Source: Adiantum capillus-veneris (lineage: Eukaryota; Streptophyta; Polypodiopsida; Polypodiales; Pteridaceae). From it: a stretch of DNA of 64,000 nt. Positions 52,957 through 62,780 of this stretch are shown one piece after another (positions within the stretch are counted from its first letter, which is position 1; every line of letters begins with the position of its first letter). Both the position numbers and the translations under genes were made by a program. The stretch spans positions 67,159,870-67,223,869 of the forward strand of contig CM043952.1 in the NCBI GenBank assembly GCA_014529385.2, in the 5' to 3' direction. Under the pieces are notes generated by a model that saw only the letters and a program-made list of their open reading frames with translations, had not been told where the DNA came from and did not search any database.

Positions 52957-53045
52957 TACATCACTTCTCTACATCTCTTGTATATTAGCTTGTATAGTAG
53001 CTTCTCTCACACTTAAAGTACCACATTGGACTTTAAGTGGGAAGT
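52957..53045 (+). other. P2 3' untranslated region and PPT
   Basis: Noncoding. AAGTGGGAAG at 53034-53044 is the likely polypurine tract before the 3' LTR. P3 inserted at the equivalent point of P2b. Confidence 0.7.
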
Positions 53046-53237
53046 TTTTGGGGTATAAAGCCCAATGTGGTCGCCCAGGTAAGTGGGCGGGCCACCAGGT
53101 ATGTACACATATTCTTTTGTAAAAACCTAACAAGAACTCACTATGCTCTACACATTACAGTAGAGCGAGTTCACCATATCGTAGTGCTCTTCTTCTCGCA
53201 CTCTCTCTCGCGTCACACTTCCGCTCGTACTCCTTCA
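53046..53237 (+). repeat. P2 3' LTR (192 bp)
   Basis: Same length as the 5' LTR, with a small number of differences by eye; its first bases read TTTTGGGG instead of TGTTGGGG. It is followed by TGTCC, the target duplication. Confidence 0.93.
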
Positions 53238-54574
53238 TGTCCAATGGTCAAACTTAGGGTAAATTGGATGCTTGTGGGAAGACTCAAAAGTCTTCCCACA
53301 TCCCTATGTAGGAGGGGGCGAGCCTTTTATGTAGGGGATGAGAGAGAAACACACACACACACACACACACACTCTTGCAAGCCCCATTTACACAAAGGGC
53401 ATAGTGGACACATGTCAGCTCCCTAGCCTAGTTTCTCCCAAGGTGCATTCAAATCCTATTGGATGGCCATAGAGGAGGACCAATGAGAATTAGGCTAGAG
53501 TAAATTTAGTTTGATTCATTTAAAAACACTTGATAAAAAAATCAATAGAAATTAAGCTCTCTAGAAGAACATTGGACAGTCTCCCAAGGGGTCCAATGAG
53601 CATTCAACAACCCAATGGCTTGGCTGATTCCTATCGGCTAGAAGACTAAGGGGTTTAATGAGAGTTTAATTGCATTATTTAAATACCTAATGCTCTCACA
53701 AAAGGGGAAAGGAGGACACATGTCACAAGGCTATCACTTATGCTTCTTAATTGTCATTGTCTAAGCTTTTCAGGGGCCTATAGGATGCCAGCATGAGTAA
53801 AAAGCATGAGGGGTCAACCAAGAGAGGGAGGAGGCTGATTTTGGCAAAGCATTATCACACACACACACACACACACACACAATCTCATGTGTGGAAGTAA
53901 AGAAGACTATCTCTCCTTCTCAAGGTTTAATGGAAATCTCATCATCTACTCCAAGCTTGTGAGAAGGAAGGCATACACCAAAAACTCTTGGATTTGTGAT
54001 GCAAATCCAACCAAGAGCCAAGCTCCAATGCATGCTCATCTCCTCTACCATTCTAATTACTAAGCTATTATGAGTGATTATGTGAGGAGACATAATTATT
54101 TCTTGTAAGAATACTCCTTCTTCCTCTTGATCTACTCTCATACCCTGCTAGCTCTCACCATCTTTGAAGGTGTGTGAGGTCTTGGGCCTGAGACCATGAG
54201 GAATTGATGTTGTGTTTTACAAGTGTGAGCTTGGTTCTTGAAGCTTCCATCTTCATTGCACCAATAAGTTATTGAAGGAACACAAAGTATTGTATTTTAA
54301 AATGTCTCCCTTGATGGGGGAAACTTATAATACAAAGCCTTTTGGAGGGGGGACCGGCTCCATGTAAATCCGGTCCTCAACTATTGTCAATAGCTTAATA
54401 TCTCTCTCTTTTTGAAGTATGGTTCATGCCTATCTAACTAGGTGTTATGATTTTTGTTGCTCTCTCCATTCAAGCACTCTTGCTATGCTCATTAGGAATC
54501 TATTCTATTGAAATGCTCACTATGGCTATGTTATTTTCTGCTACATACAAGTTACTAGACCGTTAAATGTTACA
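53238..54574 (+). repeat. G4 3' LTR, main part
   Basis: It aligns to the G4 5' LTR from 53310 onward and ends AAATGTTACA. About 460 bp of the 5' copy are missing near 53780. CA-repeat tracts lie at 53350-53372 and 53858-53881. Divergence from the 5' LTR is clearly higher than for P1, P3 or G5, so G4 is older. Confidence 0.82.
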
Positions 54575-55671
54575 AGCTCTATAAGGAGGCTTATTAGGTG
54601 GTGATCTCCCAGGTAGAAGCTCTATCTTATGGTCATTATATTCTCATTTTGGAGAGGTAACTCCATAGGATGTCATTGATAAAAACATCTTGGAATCTAT
54701 TTAGAAAATTAGACAACTCTCACTCCTCTTGATTCCTACCACTTTGATTTAATAAAACATTAGGATCATTATGGTCTTTTTGACAAAAATCATATACGCA
54801 AAAACTGAGCTTTTCATTGACTTATCAAAAGCAGGCGATTTTACAAGAGATATAGTATGATCCGACTCATTAGCAGCCATACACATGTTATTTTCCCTGT
54901 AGGTGAAATAAATTCTCCTTTCAAGGAACTTCATATTGGCAGCCATGCGGTTGATGGACCCATGGTTCCCCTAGGATAACATCCTCATGTTGGAGAGAGG
55001 AGATGAAAAAGTCCTCTTTGTCAATGTAGCTTTGGACAATTTCCCAATCAAAGGAGTAACGAAGGATTGTTGTCCCTCAAATCTCCATTAGCTGCCACAA
55101 TATCTCCCATATCGAAATCTTGTATGCCCAGCTTAGTGGCTAACTCCATTGATATGAGTTGTGAGTAGAGCCAAGTCAAATAGGATAAAAGCATCATGAT
55201 TCCTTACCTTTCCCCAAGCATAGAAAAGGGACGATCCTTTGAAATGAGTGTCCTCTTTTGGAGCTCTTTTGTTTCTTTTGGGGCAAGAACAATAGCCATG
55301 TCCTTGCTCCCCGCACTTGAAACATTTATGGTCTTTTCAAAAAACTTCTAACTCTTCAAGAGGGAGTTTATTTTTACCTTTGTAAACTTCTTTCTCCTTG
55401 GTCTTGTTGTTGTTGTTGTTGATAGAATTGCCTTGGGAAGAGTTTTGAGCATTGTTCTTCCCTCTAGGTTGATTTCAATCTTTAGTTTCCATGGGCTTAA
55501 AATTCCTTTTAGCCCCTTGTTGGAAACTAATTTGTGAAGCAACCACAGTATGGTGTATCACTTCAATGATGGTCCTAGGCCTTTGAGAGTTAACATACTT
55601 GGCCATATCTTCAGGTAGTCCTACACAAAATTGTTGCTTTTGTTTGACAAAGTCTATCTTTTGGTAGACGG
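54575..55671 (-). pseudogene. G4b: gag-protease fragment of a second G4-type element
   Basis: Minus-strand reading gives gag (AKYVNSQRPRTIIEVIHHTV, ISFQQGAKRNFKPMETKD), a Thr/Lys-rich stretch and a damaged knuckle near 55320-55290, then protease remnants, and MAANMKFLERRIYF with SPAFDKSMKSSVFAYMIFVK at 54946-54749. These match G4 at 37830-38700. Homology stops at both ends, where the G4 LTR and G5b begin. Many stops. Confidence 0.8.
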
Positions 55672-56825
55672 TGTCAGAAGTTTTTTGGAGCAAGGGATTG
55701 CGCATATGTACATACACATGCATGGTGCATCGAATAAAGAATTGCCCATTTTCCAGAGCCAGGTGGTTACGTGGGCCCCACATCTGTACAGGTAGGACAC
55801 CATGTACATAGTGCATCGATTTTCATTATTACCAGTACCAGTGTGTTTTTTCTACAATAATGAGGAGTTGGTAGCGCGTAAAAATTCTCGAGGAAGCTAT
55901 CCACGGGTCGACGACATGAGGTAAGCAGGTGCGTCCGATGGCATCTAGTGGCGTCAGGAGGGCGAATGGGGTCAATACTTGCACGCGGAGAAGTACGGAC
56001 ACAACGTGGATGTTTTTTTTGTGATAATTATGCAGAGAGGTCATCATAAGGACCACTTTTTTGGGCCACTCCACGTGGTGGCGGGATGCATTATTGAAAA
56101 GAAATGAGTGCCAAGTGTGCGTATGGATGCAAAAAGGTGACAACTATGCACTGAGAGGTCAGTTTTTGGCCTGTTCGGGGTCCGTTTGAGGTCATCTAAA
56201 AGGCCAAGGGTGCCCAAATAATAAATCTAAGTGTGGGAACTGAAAAAACTGAGAGAAGACCAGAAAAAACGTGGAGAGAAGAGGAGGAACAGCCGCAGGT
56301 GTGTTTTTGGGGTTTTTGGAGCCTGTTTTGGCCGTAAACTGCTCATCCGAGGTCGGATTTGAGCACTTCGACATTGTAGACTGGGGTTTTGGGCCGTTTT
56401 GGACGCGATGGCGCTGTCCATTTTGCCAAATTCCTCACTCTTTTTCTGCTGTTTTTGTTGTGTAAGTTTCTCCTATGAGCGAAGCTTCTGCTCCAGTTTG
56501 TGATTGTATCTGGCATATTTTACCCATATTGTGTGAGCTGCTTGCCCCATTGGTGTTGGCCCAAGATTTATTGTATCTAAACATCATAAATTCTCCTCTT
56601 TTGAGCTGAGTTTTTGAGTGTGTGTGTGTGTGTGTGTGTGTGTATCTCTCTGTGTGGAGTGGGTAAACGAATAGTCTCTCTCCTCTTGCTCCATTGGTGT
56701 GTTCCCTGTCTCAACCAGGTGGGTTGTATAAGCCGAGTGGTGCCCCATAGTTTGTATGTGTATCATCCCAAGAGTGTGTGTCGGGTCGTTATAGAGGCGT
56801 TCTCTGTGTTTTCATCCCGCTCACA
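55672..56825 (+). repeat. G5b 5' LTR
   Basis: 1154 bp, starting TGTCAGAAG and ending CCCGCTCACA, colinear with both G5 LTRs. A GT-repeat run lies at 56617-56643. GACGG (55667-55671) would be the left target duplication; its partner is outside the window. Confidence 0.88.
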
Positions 56826-56831
56826 TTCTTT

Positions 56832-57330
56832 TGGTGCCCCCACGGAGGATCTTCTTCGAGTACCTTCTGCTTCGAGCTTCAAGCTTCGAGATTCGGGATT
56901 ACAGGTTGTAGAATACAGGTTACAGGTTACACGGACAGGTATAGGTACAAGTGATTCACACAGGTACAGGTAGCTGGAGTACAGTGATATACTAGCAGTG
57001 GTGTCACATGCAGTTGTCGTGGGTATGCATCATTTGGCGCCTGTTTGAGCGCATTGTCTGCTGAATTGTACGTTACTTGTGGAAACTGCCATTGTACGCC
57101 TTTGTGGAGCCTACTTGGTTTTCTTTGGCAGTCCCAGCCATTTCTGAAACTTGGTCTGGAAGATAGTCATTTCTGAGACTTGACTATACGCGATTTGCAT
57201 TAGCCTTCGTGTGAGGGTCGATAGCGTGAGGTTTTATTGAGCTGGGGGATTCTCAAATGTGGAGATCCTTTCGGTGATACAGGTAGCTAGAGCACCCTTT
57301 TCGTGACCTCACCATAGGCTATGTACTAGT
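56832..57330 (+). other. G5b PBS and leader
   Basis: PBS TGGTGCCCCCACGGAGGATC at 56832-56851. ACAGGT hexamers cluster at 56901-56983, and the block shared with P2 lies near 57210-57295. Noncoding. Confidence 0.75.
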
Positions 57331-57522
57331 TGAAGGAGTACGAGCGGAAGTGCGACGCGACAGAGAGTGCGAGAAGAAGAGCACGACGATATGGTGAACT
57401 CGCTCTACTGTAATGTGTAGAGCATAGTGAGTTCTTATTAGGTTTTTACAAAAGAATATGTGTACATACCTGGCGGCCCGCCCACTTACCTGGGCGACCA
57501 CATTGGGCTTTATACCCCAACA
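57331..57522 (-). repeat. P2b 3' LTR (192 bp)
   Basis: Reverse complement of the P2 LTR, same length, from CCCCAACA at 57522 to TGAAGGAG at 57331. Its presence on the far side of P3 from its own pol fixes the nesting. Confidence 0.92.
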
Positions 57523-57536
57523 ACCTCCCACATAAA

Positions 57537-57858
57537 TGTAAAGAATGAGGATGCAAGAGAGATACACAAGACAAGCACAAAGCACACAGAGATGGAAAGC
57601 TTCTTCTTCTTCTTCACAGAAAAGAGAGTACAAAATGACTAAGTGCTAAAGCTGAAAAGTAGCACATATGTACATGCGGTCACTAAGTGTGAACTCGCTA
57701 GAAGCGTACTAGGCTGGCACTATAAGTGTAGTCCAGCTGTAGAATCACTGGCAGAGATCCTCCATGTCGGTCACCTAACGCGCTAGTGAGTAAATGCCGT
57801 AAGCGGCCAAGACCCGTAGTGGATGCCAGCTCAAGGTGTAGAGCTCGACATCTCAACA
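57537..57858 (-). repeat. P3 3' LTR (322 bp)
   Basis: On the plus strand from TGTAAAGAAT to CATCTCAACA. The gag-pol stop codon (57831-57833) lies about 25 bp inside it. The PPT is the run GAGGGGGAG on the minus strand at 57859-57868. Confidence 0.95.
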
Positions 57859-59534
57859 CTCCCCCTCGAGCTCTGCATGTCGCAGAGTCCAAGCATAGTC
57901 CGGAAACGTCGAAGCTTCTCAGCTCCGAGGGCCTTGGTAAAGATATCCGCTATCTGCTCCTCTGTGCTGACGTAGACCAAGTCGATGTCGCCCGCCAACA
58001 CTGGCTCTCGAACGTAGTGGTAATGGACCTCTATGTGTTTGGTCCTGGCATGGAACACTGGGTTCCTAGCCAACTGCATGCTGCTGAGGTTGTCACAATG
58101 GATGAAAATCTGTTGGTCCACCTGCACTCCCAAGTCCTCAAGTAATGTGCGTAGCCAAGCTACCTCGCACGCCGCAACTGCTGCACCTCTGTACTCGGCC
58201 TTTGTGCTTGATAAAGCAACCGTAGGTTGCTTTTTGCTACTCCAAGTAACAGCAGCACTCCCAAAAGAGAACATGAAGCCACTCGTAGATCTCCTATCGA
58301 CAATGCTACCTGCCCAATCTGCATTTGTATACCCATACAATGCTAATGGTGCATCTGCTGCATAGAACAATGCGTAGTCAAGAGTACCTTGCACATACCT
58401 AAGTGTGCGTCGTACTCCATCCAAATGTGGCTTCCTCGGAAGCTGCATGAACTGACTCTCCAAGCCTACTGTGTAGCTCAAGTCTGGCCTCGTGATAGTC
58501 AAGTAGATTAGACTACCCACAATCTTCCTGTACATGTTGACATCCTCAACAACATCACCCTTCTCTGCACTCAGCTTTGCATTCACATCCAAGGGAATAG
58601 AAATTGGCTTACAATCAGCCATACCATACTTTGACAACATGTCCAAAGCATGCTGTCTCTGTGATAGCCATACACCCTCTGGAGTCCTGATCACCTCAAT
58701 GCCAAGAAAGTAGCGCAACTCGCCTAGATCTTTCATTTCAAACTCCTGTTTGAGAAGACCCTTCACATGGTCAATCTCCATAGCATTGTCACCAACAATA
58801 ATAAGGTCATCTACATATATGGTAATGACCACAATCCCCACATCACTCTCACGTACATAGAGTGAATGATTAGCATGAGCTCTCCTAAAACCAATACTGA
58901 CAAGATACTTGGCAATCCTGTCATACCATGCTCTAGAACCCTGCTTCAAACCATACAAAGCTTTGAGAAGTCTGCATACATAATCTGGGTAACCTAGATC
59001 GACATAACCAGGTGGCTGATCCATATACACTTCCTCTTGCAACTCACCATTCAAGAAGGCATTCTTTACATCCATTTGATGCATAATCCATCCTCTAGAT
59101 GGAGCCACTGCTATGACAGCTCTCACAGTCATCATCTTTGCCACTGGAGCAAAGGTCTCCTCATAGTCTATGCCATACGTCTGTGCATAACCCTTTGCAA
59201 CCATCCTTGCCTTGTGACTCTCAATGTTACCATCAGCCTTATGCTTGGTTTTATACACCCATTTACAGCCAATAGCTTTCTTGCCACTTGGCAATGGCAC
59301 CAACTCCCATGTGTCGTTTGCTTCCAATGCAGCCATCTCTTCATTCATTGCATCATCCCAATGCACATTTCCAACTGCATCCTCAAAACATGTGGGCTCC
59401 ACATCCTGTATCACCTTAGCCATGTAGGCTTGGTGATGCGCTAGATACCCATCATAAGTCAATTTCTGAACTGGATTTCTGACTCTATTATATTTGCACG
59501 GTCCTGGGTCACTCCTTTGCCCTCTAGCATCTTC
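57831..59534 (-). CDS. P3 polyprotein after the TAA: reverse transcriptase and RNase H
   Basis: Same frame as the upstream part, from EDARGQRSDPGPCKYNRVRN on. RT: GCKWVYKTKHKADGNIESHK, YAQTYGIDYEETFAPVAKM, LLKALYGLKQGSRAWYDRI, active site TIYVDDLIIVGD. RNase H: LYGYTNADWAGSIVDRRSTS, where the first catalytic Asp (DADWAG) is Asn, codon AAT at 58323-58325; then SSTKAEYRGAA with Lys where Glu is common, FIHCDNLSSMQLARNPVFHA and HIEVHYHYVRE. The end IADIFTKALGAEKLRRFRTM is typical. The frame is open, but RNase H is probably inactive. Confidence 0.9.
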   Translation of the reverse strand, partial: EDARGQRSDPGPCKYNRVRNPVQKLTYDGYLAHHQAYMAKVIQDVEPTCFEDAVGNVHWDDAMNEEMAALEANDTWELVPLPSGKKAIGCKWVYKTKHKADGNIESHKARMVAKGYAQTYGIDYEETFAPVAKMMTVRAVIAVAPSRGWIMHQMDVKNAFLNGELQEEVYMDQPPGYVDLGYPDYVCRLLKALYGLKQGSRAWYDRIAKYLVSIGFRRAHANHSLYVRESDVGIVVITIYVDDLIIVGDNAMEIDHVKGLLKQEFEMKDLGELRYFLGIEVIRTPEGVWLSQRQHALDMLSKYGMADCKPISIPLDVNAKLSAEKGDVVEDVNMYRKIVGSLIYLTITRPDLSYTVGLESQFMQLPRKPHLDGVRRTLRYVQGTLDYALFYAADAPLALYGYTNADWAGSIVDRRSTSGFMFSFGSAAVTWSSKKQPTVALSSTKAEYRGAAVAACEVAWLRTLLEDLGVQVDQQIFIHCDNLSSMQLARNPVFHARTKHIEVHYHYVREPVLAGDIDLVYVSTEEQIADIFTKALGAEKLRRFRTMLGLCDMQSSRGSVEMSSSTP

Positions 59535-62180
59535 TTATACTTTCCTTACACCAGGTGTCCTGACAGTAGGAATTCCAAATTCTTCATCAAGACTTTGTTC
59601 AGAACCATCTGAATCCATGTCTACATGTGAAAAACCTAATGATGCATCAGCCATAAAGGGAGGTTCATCAACCTTTCCCTTTCCTTTTCGTGATACATTC
59701 CCTGTACCTGTTGGTGGAGTAACCTGCATACGTAGTCTACCATTCCATGGTTTCTCAACAGAGCCACGAGAAGAGGACTCTTGTGGTCCACTCAAAACCT
59801 GTGACTGTGGCCTCACATTTTGTACAACCACATCATCTTTTACATCAGCCCCAATAGTGCCATGTGCATTACTGTACCAGCTGCTCATCTCATCAAAGAC
59901 TACATCTCTGCTCACTCGTAATTCTCGTGTAGTAGGATTGTAGCACATGTACCCCTTTTTTTCAAGGGAATATCCCACAAGAATACATTTCTCTGCTTTA
60001 GGATCCAATTTCCTACGCAACTCATCTGGTACATGCACGTAAGCTATGCAGCCAAACACTTTCAAGTGTGCCAAATCAGGCTTTGTACCTGTAAACTTTT
60101 TCTCAGGTGTTACATCATGCACCGCAGCTGTAGGTGTCTTGTTCATAATGTACACAGCTGTATTTACGGCTTCAGCCCAGAAATAATGAGGCATGTTCTT
60201 CTCATTCATCAATGCACGTGCAACCTCTGCAATGTGCCTGTTTTTCCTTTTTGCGACCCCATTCTGTTGTGGAGTATATCTGCATGTAAACTGCCTGCGT
60301 ATACCATGCATTCTCATAAAATCTGAAAAATCATTGGAGAAGTACTCTCCCCCTCCATCTGAACTCAATGTCTTGATTTGCATATATGTCTCCTTCTCAA
60401 TCATGACTTTGAAGTCTTGAAAGTGACCAAACACTTCACTTTTGTTACGCATGAAGTAGACCCATACTTTCCTTGTATGGTCATCAATGAAAGAGACATA
60501 ATACCTGCAACCATGTATACTTGCAGTATCGGTTGGACCCCAAACATCTGTGTGCACCACCTCAAGTGGATTTTTACATACATTGCGCTCATGTGGAAAT
60601 GAGCCCTTTGACTGTTTTCCAAACTGGCATGCTGCACACACTTTATGCATACCATCCACCTTGAATTTGGGAAAACCTTTTACAATCTGTTTTGATTGCA
60701 TGCTGCGCAATCTCCACTCATTGACATGGCCAATGCGTTTGTGCCAAATGTCAACATCAGCCACAACACCTGTGCCGTGTGCAAATAATGCAGCTTTTAC
60801 CTCAGGCATGTCTACATTCAGCGTAAACATTCTGCCCACACATTTGCCCTCTGTGATCAGCTTACAGCCATTCTGGAAATCTTCTACATAACAGCCATTT
60901 GGATTGAAGCGAACCTGCAAACCCTGCTCAACCATTTTTCCAACAGAAACAAGATTCTTTGTAATGTTTGGGACATGAAGTACATCTGCTAAGTACTTTG
61001 ATTTCCCACTCTTTGTATTTAGAGGTATGTCCCCTACATGAGCAATGGGGTGAGCTGTTTCATCTCCTGTCTGCACATAGCCTGACACATCTGGTTTGCG
61101 CATATCTCTAAACCACTCTCCACGAGACGTCATGTGATTAGAGGCACCTGAATCCACATACCAAACATCATCTTGGGTGGAATTCTCTGCAGTCATTGTA
61201 TTCATTACATGTTGCATAACAAACATGCGCTCGTTTTTGCTGTCATATGCATCTCTGCTAGTAGATGCATAGTTGCCATGTTCTCTCTTTCCACTTGCTT
61301 TTCCCTTTGGACAGTCACGTGACATGTGACCTCTTTCACCACAAGTCCAACATTCTCTGCTATCTGGAGTATGTTGCTGCCTGCTTGATCCTGCACCACG
61401 ACCTCTTTGACTCCCCCTGCCTTGAGACTGGTTTCCCTTGCCACCTGTATTGTTTTGATTTAATTGACCTTCCAGAAATTGGCCCCTGCAACCCCTTGGG
61501 CCTCGACCACGACCTCTACCTCTACCTCTGTTGGAGTTAGAATAGAAGGCCTGTTCAGAATTATTTCTGCCATGAGAAGAAGATGTGTCAAGGTTCTTCT
61601 CCTCAAGAATAAGCATAGAAATCAAATCTTGGAACACGGGGATGTCGTCTCTTGTATTCATGGAAGACCTAAAATGTACATACTCATCTCCTAGACCATC
61701 CAAGCATGCACGGACAATGTCATCGTCTTCCACTGAGACTTTAATAGATCCAAGAGCCTCAATGATACTCTTGATCTTCAAAGCATAATCATTGATTGAG
61801 AGGTTGTTCCTCTTAACCTGATTTAGCTCCGACTTTAGTTGAAGCTTCCTGGCCTTGGTGTTCACCTCGAACACTCTGCCTAAGTTTCTCCATGCAATGG
61901 CGGGGGTTTCAGCATCCTGTAGATGGCCCATCATGCCATCTGTGATGCTCATAGAAAGCCAATACATCACTTTTCTCAGGCCTTGTTGCCAGTCCCTCAA
62001 AGCTTTCCTTTGTTCTGCTGTAGCATTTGCCTCGGGAATCTCTGGTTCCTTTTCATTGTCTCCTTCTACATAGTCCCAATAACCTTTTCCTTTTAGGAAA
62101 TTTGTTATTCTGAACTTCCATGCGGGGTAGTTATTTTTCTCAAGCTTCTCAGTAACAATCTGACTGAAACCGTCAGACAT
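59535..62180 (-). CDS. P3 Gag, protease and integrase
   Basis: 881 residues ending at TAA 59535-59537. Gag starts MSDGFSQIVTEKLEKNNYPA (ATG 62180) with a UBN2-type body, an Arg-Gly repeat (residues 218-227), and knuckle CWTCGERGHMSRDC near 278. Protease WYVDSGASNHM near 340. Integrase: HKRIGHVNEW, CAACQFGKQ, VVHTDVWGP (first Asp), LSSDGGGEY (second Asp), and YTPQQNGVAKRKNRH, where the catalytic Glu (residue 644) is Lys, codon AAA at 60249-60251. The stop then separates RT. Otherwise undamaged. Confidence 0.92.
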   Translation of the reverse strand: MSDGFSQIVTEKLEKNNYPAWKFRITNFLKGKGYWDYVEGDNEKEPEIPEANATAEQRKALRDWQQGLRKVMYWLSMSITDGMMGHLQDAETPAIAWRNLGRVFEVNTKARKLQLKSELNQVKRNNLSINDYALKIKSIIEALGSIKVSVEDDDIVRACLDGLGDEYVHFRSSMNTRDDIPVFQDLISMLILEEKNLDTSSSHGRNNSEQAFYSNSNRGRGRGRGRGPRGCRGQFLEGQLNQNNTGGKGNQSQGRGSQRGRGAGSSRQQHTPDSRECWTCGERGHMSRDCPKGKASGKREHGNYASTSRDAYDSKNERMFVMQHVMNTMTAENSTQDDVWYVDSGASNHMTSRGEWFRDMRKPDVSGYVQTGDETAHPIAHVGDIPLNTKSGKSKYLADVLHVPNITKNLVSVGKMVEQGLQVRFNPNGCYVEDFQNGCKLITEGKCVGRMFTLNVDMPEVKAALFAHGTGVVADVDIWHKRIGHVNEWRLRSMQSKQIVKGFPKFKVDGMHKVCAACQFGKQSKGSFPHERNVCKNPLEVVHTDVWGPTDTASIHGCRYYVSFIDDHTRKVWVYFMRNKSEVFGHFQDFKVMIEKETYMQIKTLSSDGGGEYFSNDFSDFMRMHGIRRQFTCRYTPQQNGVAKRKNRHIAEVARALMNEKNMPHYFWAEAVNTAVYIMNKTPTAAVHDVTPEKKFTGTKPDLAHLKVFGCIAYVHVPDELRRKLDPKAEKCILVGYSLEKKGYMCYNPTTRELRVSRDVVFDEMSSWYSNAHGTIGADVKDDVVVQNVRPQSQVLSGPQESSSRGSVEKPWNGRLRMQVTPPTGTGNVSRKGKGKVDEPPFMADASLGFSHVDMDSDGSEQSLDEEFGIPTVRTPGVRKV

Positions 62181-62446
62181 CTTGAAGCACTAAGACAAAA
62201 TAGCTGCAATCTGCAAAAACCTGCAAATCTGCTGAACCTGCTATCGTGGTACCTGTAACGCTTTCTACACTCAACGAGTGTCCACAATCAAGCGTACATA
62301 CAACCACTGTACTTGTAAAGTAAATCTCTGTATACTGCACTTTGGAGACCTGTTCAAAAACTTGTGCAAAAAACCCCTAAAATTGCATCTGGTCGTGGAT
62401 TGCGAACGAAGGGATTGTGATGCTCTTGCTCTCTTGCCTGCACCAG
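62181..62446 (-). other. P3 leader
   Basis: 266 bp between PBS and the gag ATG, noncoding, with no similarity seen to the P1 or P2 leaders. Confidence 0.6.
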
Positions 62447-62458
62447 GCTCTGATACCA
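62447..62458 (-). other. P3 primer binding site (initiator tRNA-Met)
   Basis: TGGTATCAGAGC on the minus strand, directly adjoining the 5' LTR; a perfect match. Confidence 0.95.
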
Positions 62459-62780
62459 TGTAAAGAATGAGGATGCAAGAGAGCTACACAAGACAAGCAC
62501 AAAGCACACAGAGATGGAAAGCTTCTTCTTCTTCTTCACAGAAAAGAGAGTACAAAATGACTAAGTGCTAAAGCTGAAAAGTAGCACATATGTACATGCG
62601 GTCACTAAGTGTGAACTCGCTAGAAGCGTACTAGGCTGGCACTATAAGTGTAGTCCAGCTGTAGAATCACTGGCAAAGATCCTCCGTGTCGGTCACCTAA
62701 CGCGCCAGTGAGTAAATGCCGTAAGCGGCCAAGACCCGTAGTGGATGCCAGCTCAAGGTGTAGAGCTCGACATCTCAACA
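62459..62780 (-). repeat. P3 5' LTR (322 bp)
   Basis: Same length as 57537-57858. Differences noted by eye: A/C, G/A, A/G and T/C. TTAAA follows at 62781-62785, against ATAAA at 57532-57536. Confidence 0.95.

Larger units (their letters stand above)
42089..53237 (+). mobile_element. P2: decayed Ty1/copia element split by G5
   Basis: 192-bp LTRs at both ends, a near-match target duplication, a tRNA-Met PBS and gag, protease, integrase, RT and RNase H in copia order. G5 (46512-52115) interrupts the late RT region. Without G5 it is about 5.5 kb. Stops and catalytic changes make it inactive. P2b on the opposite strand is a close relative that keeps the uninterrupted sequence across the G5 site. 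Confidence 0.93.
34520..54574 (+). mobile_element. G4: decayed chromovirus-type Ty3/gypsy element
   Basis: 5' LTR (ending 36240), PBS, gag, knuckle, protease, RT, RNase H, integrase and a C-terminal chromodomain-like region (to 41466), then a PPT-like stretch and a 3' LTR split by P2. Without P2 it is about 8.9 kb. The flanks differ: G3 on the left, a minus-strand G4b fragment on the right. One simple insertion therefore does not explain it. Confidence 0.85.
55672..57330 (+). mobile_element. G5b: second G5-type element, 5' end
   Basis: 5' LTR (55672-56825), PBS at 56832-56851 and about 480 bp of leader matching G5 to GCTATGTACTAGT. At 57330 P2b interrupts it. In G5 the leader continues GAGTCTTATTTG, so the rest of G5b should lie beyond the right edge of this window, after P2b. 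Confidence 0.85.
57537..62780 (-). mobile_element. P3: nearly intact Ty1/copia element
   Basis: 322-bp LTRs with about four differences by eye, near-match flanks ATAAA/TTAAA, a perfect tRNA-Met PBS and one gag-pol frame broken by a single TAA. It is young but damaged: integrase Glu is Lys and the first RNase H Asp is Asn. It splits P2b just inside its 3' LTR. Confidence 0.95.

Noticed and set aside
53857-53881. CA-repeat tracts as possible regulatory elements
   Set aside because: Ordinary microsatellites inside an old LTR; the other LTR copy lacks the expansion.
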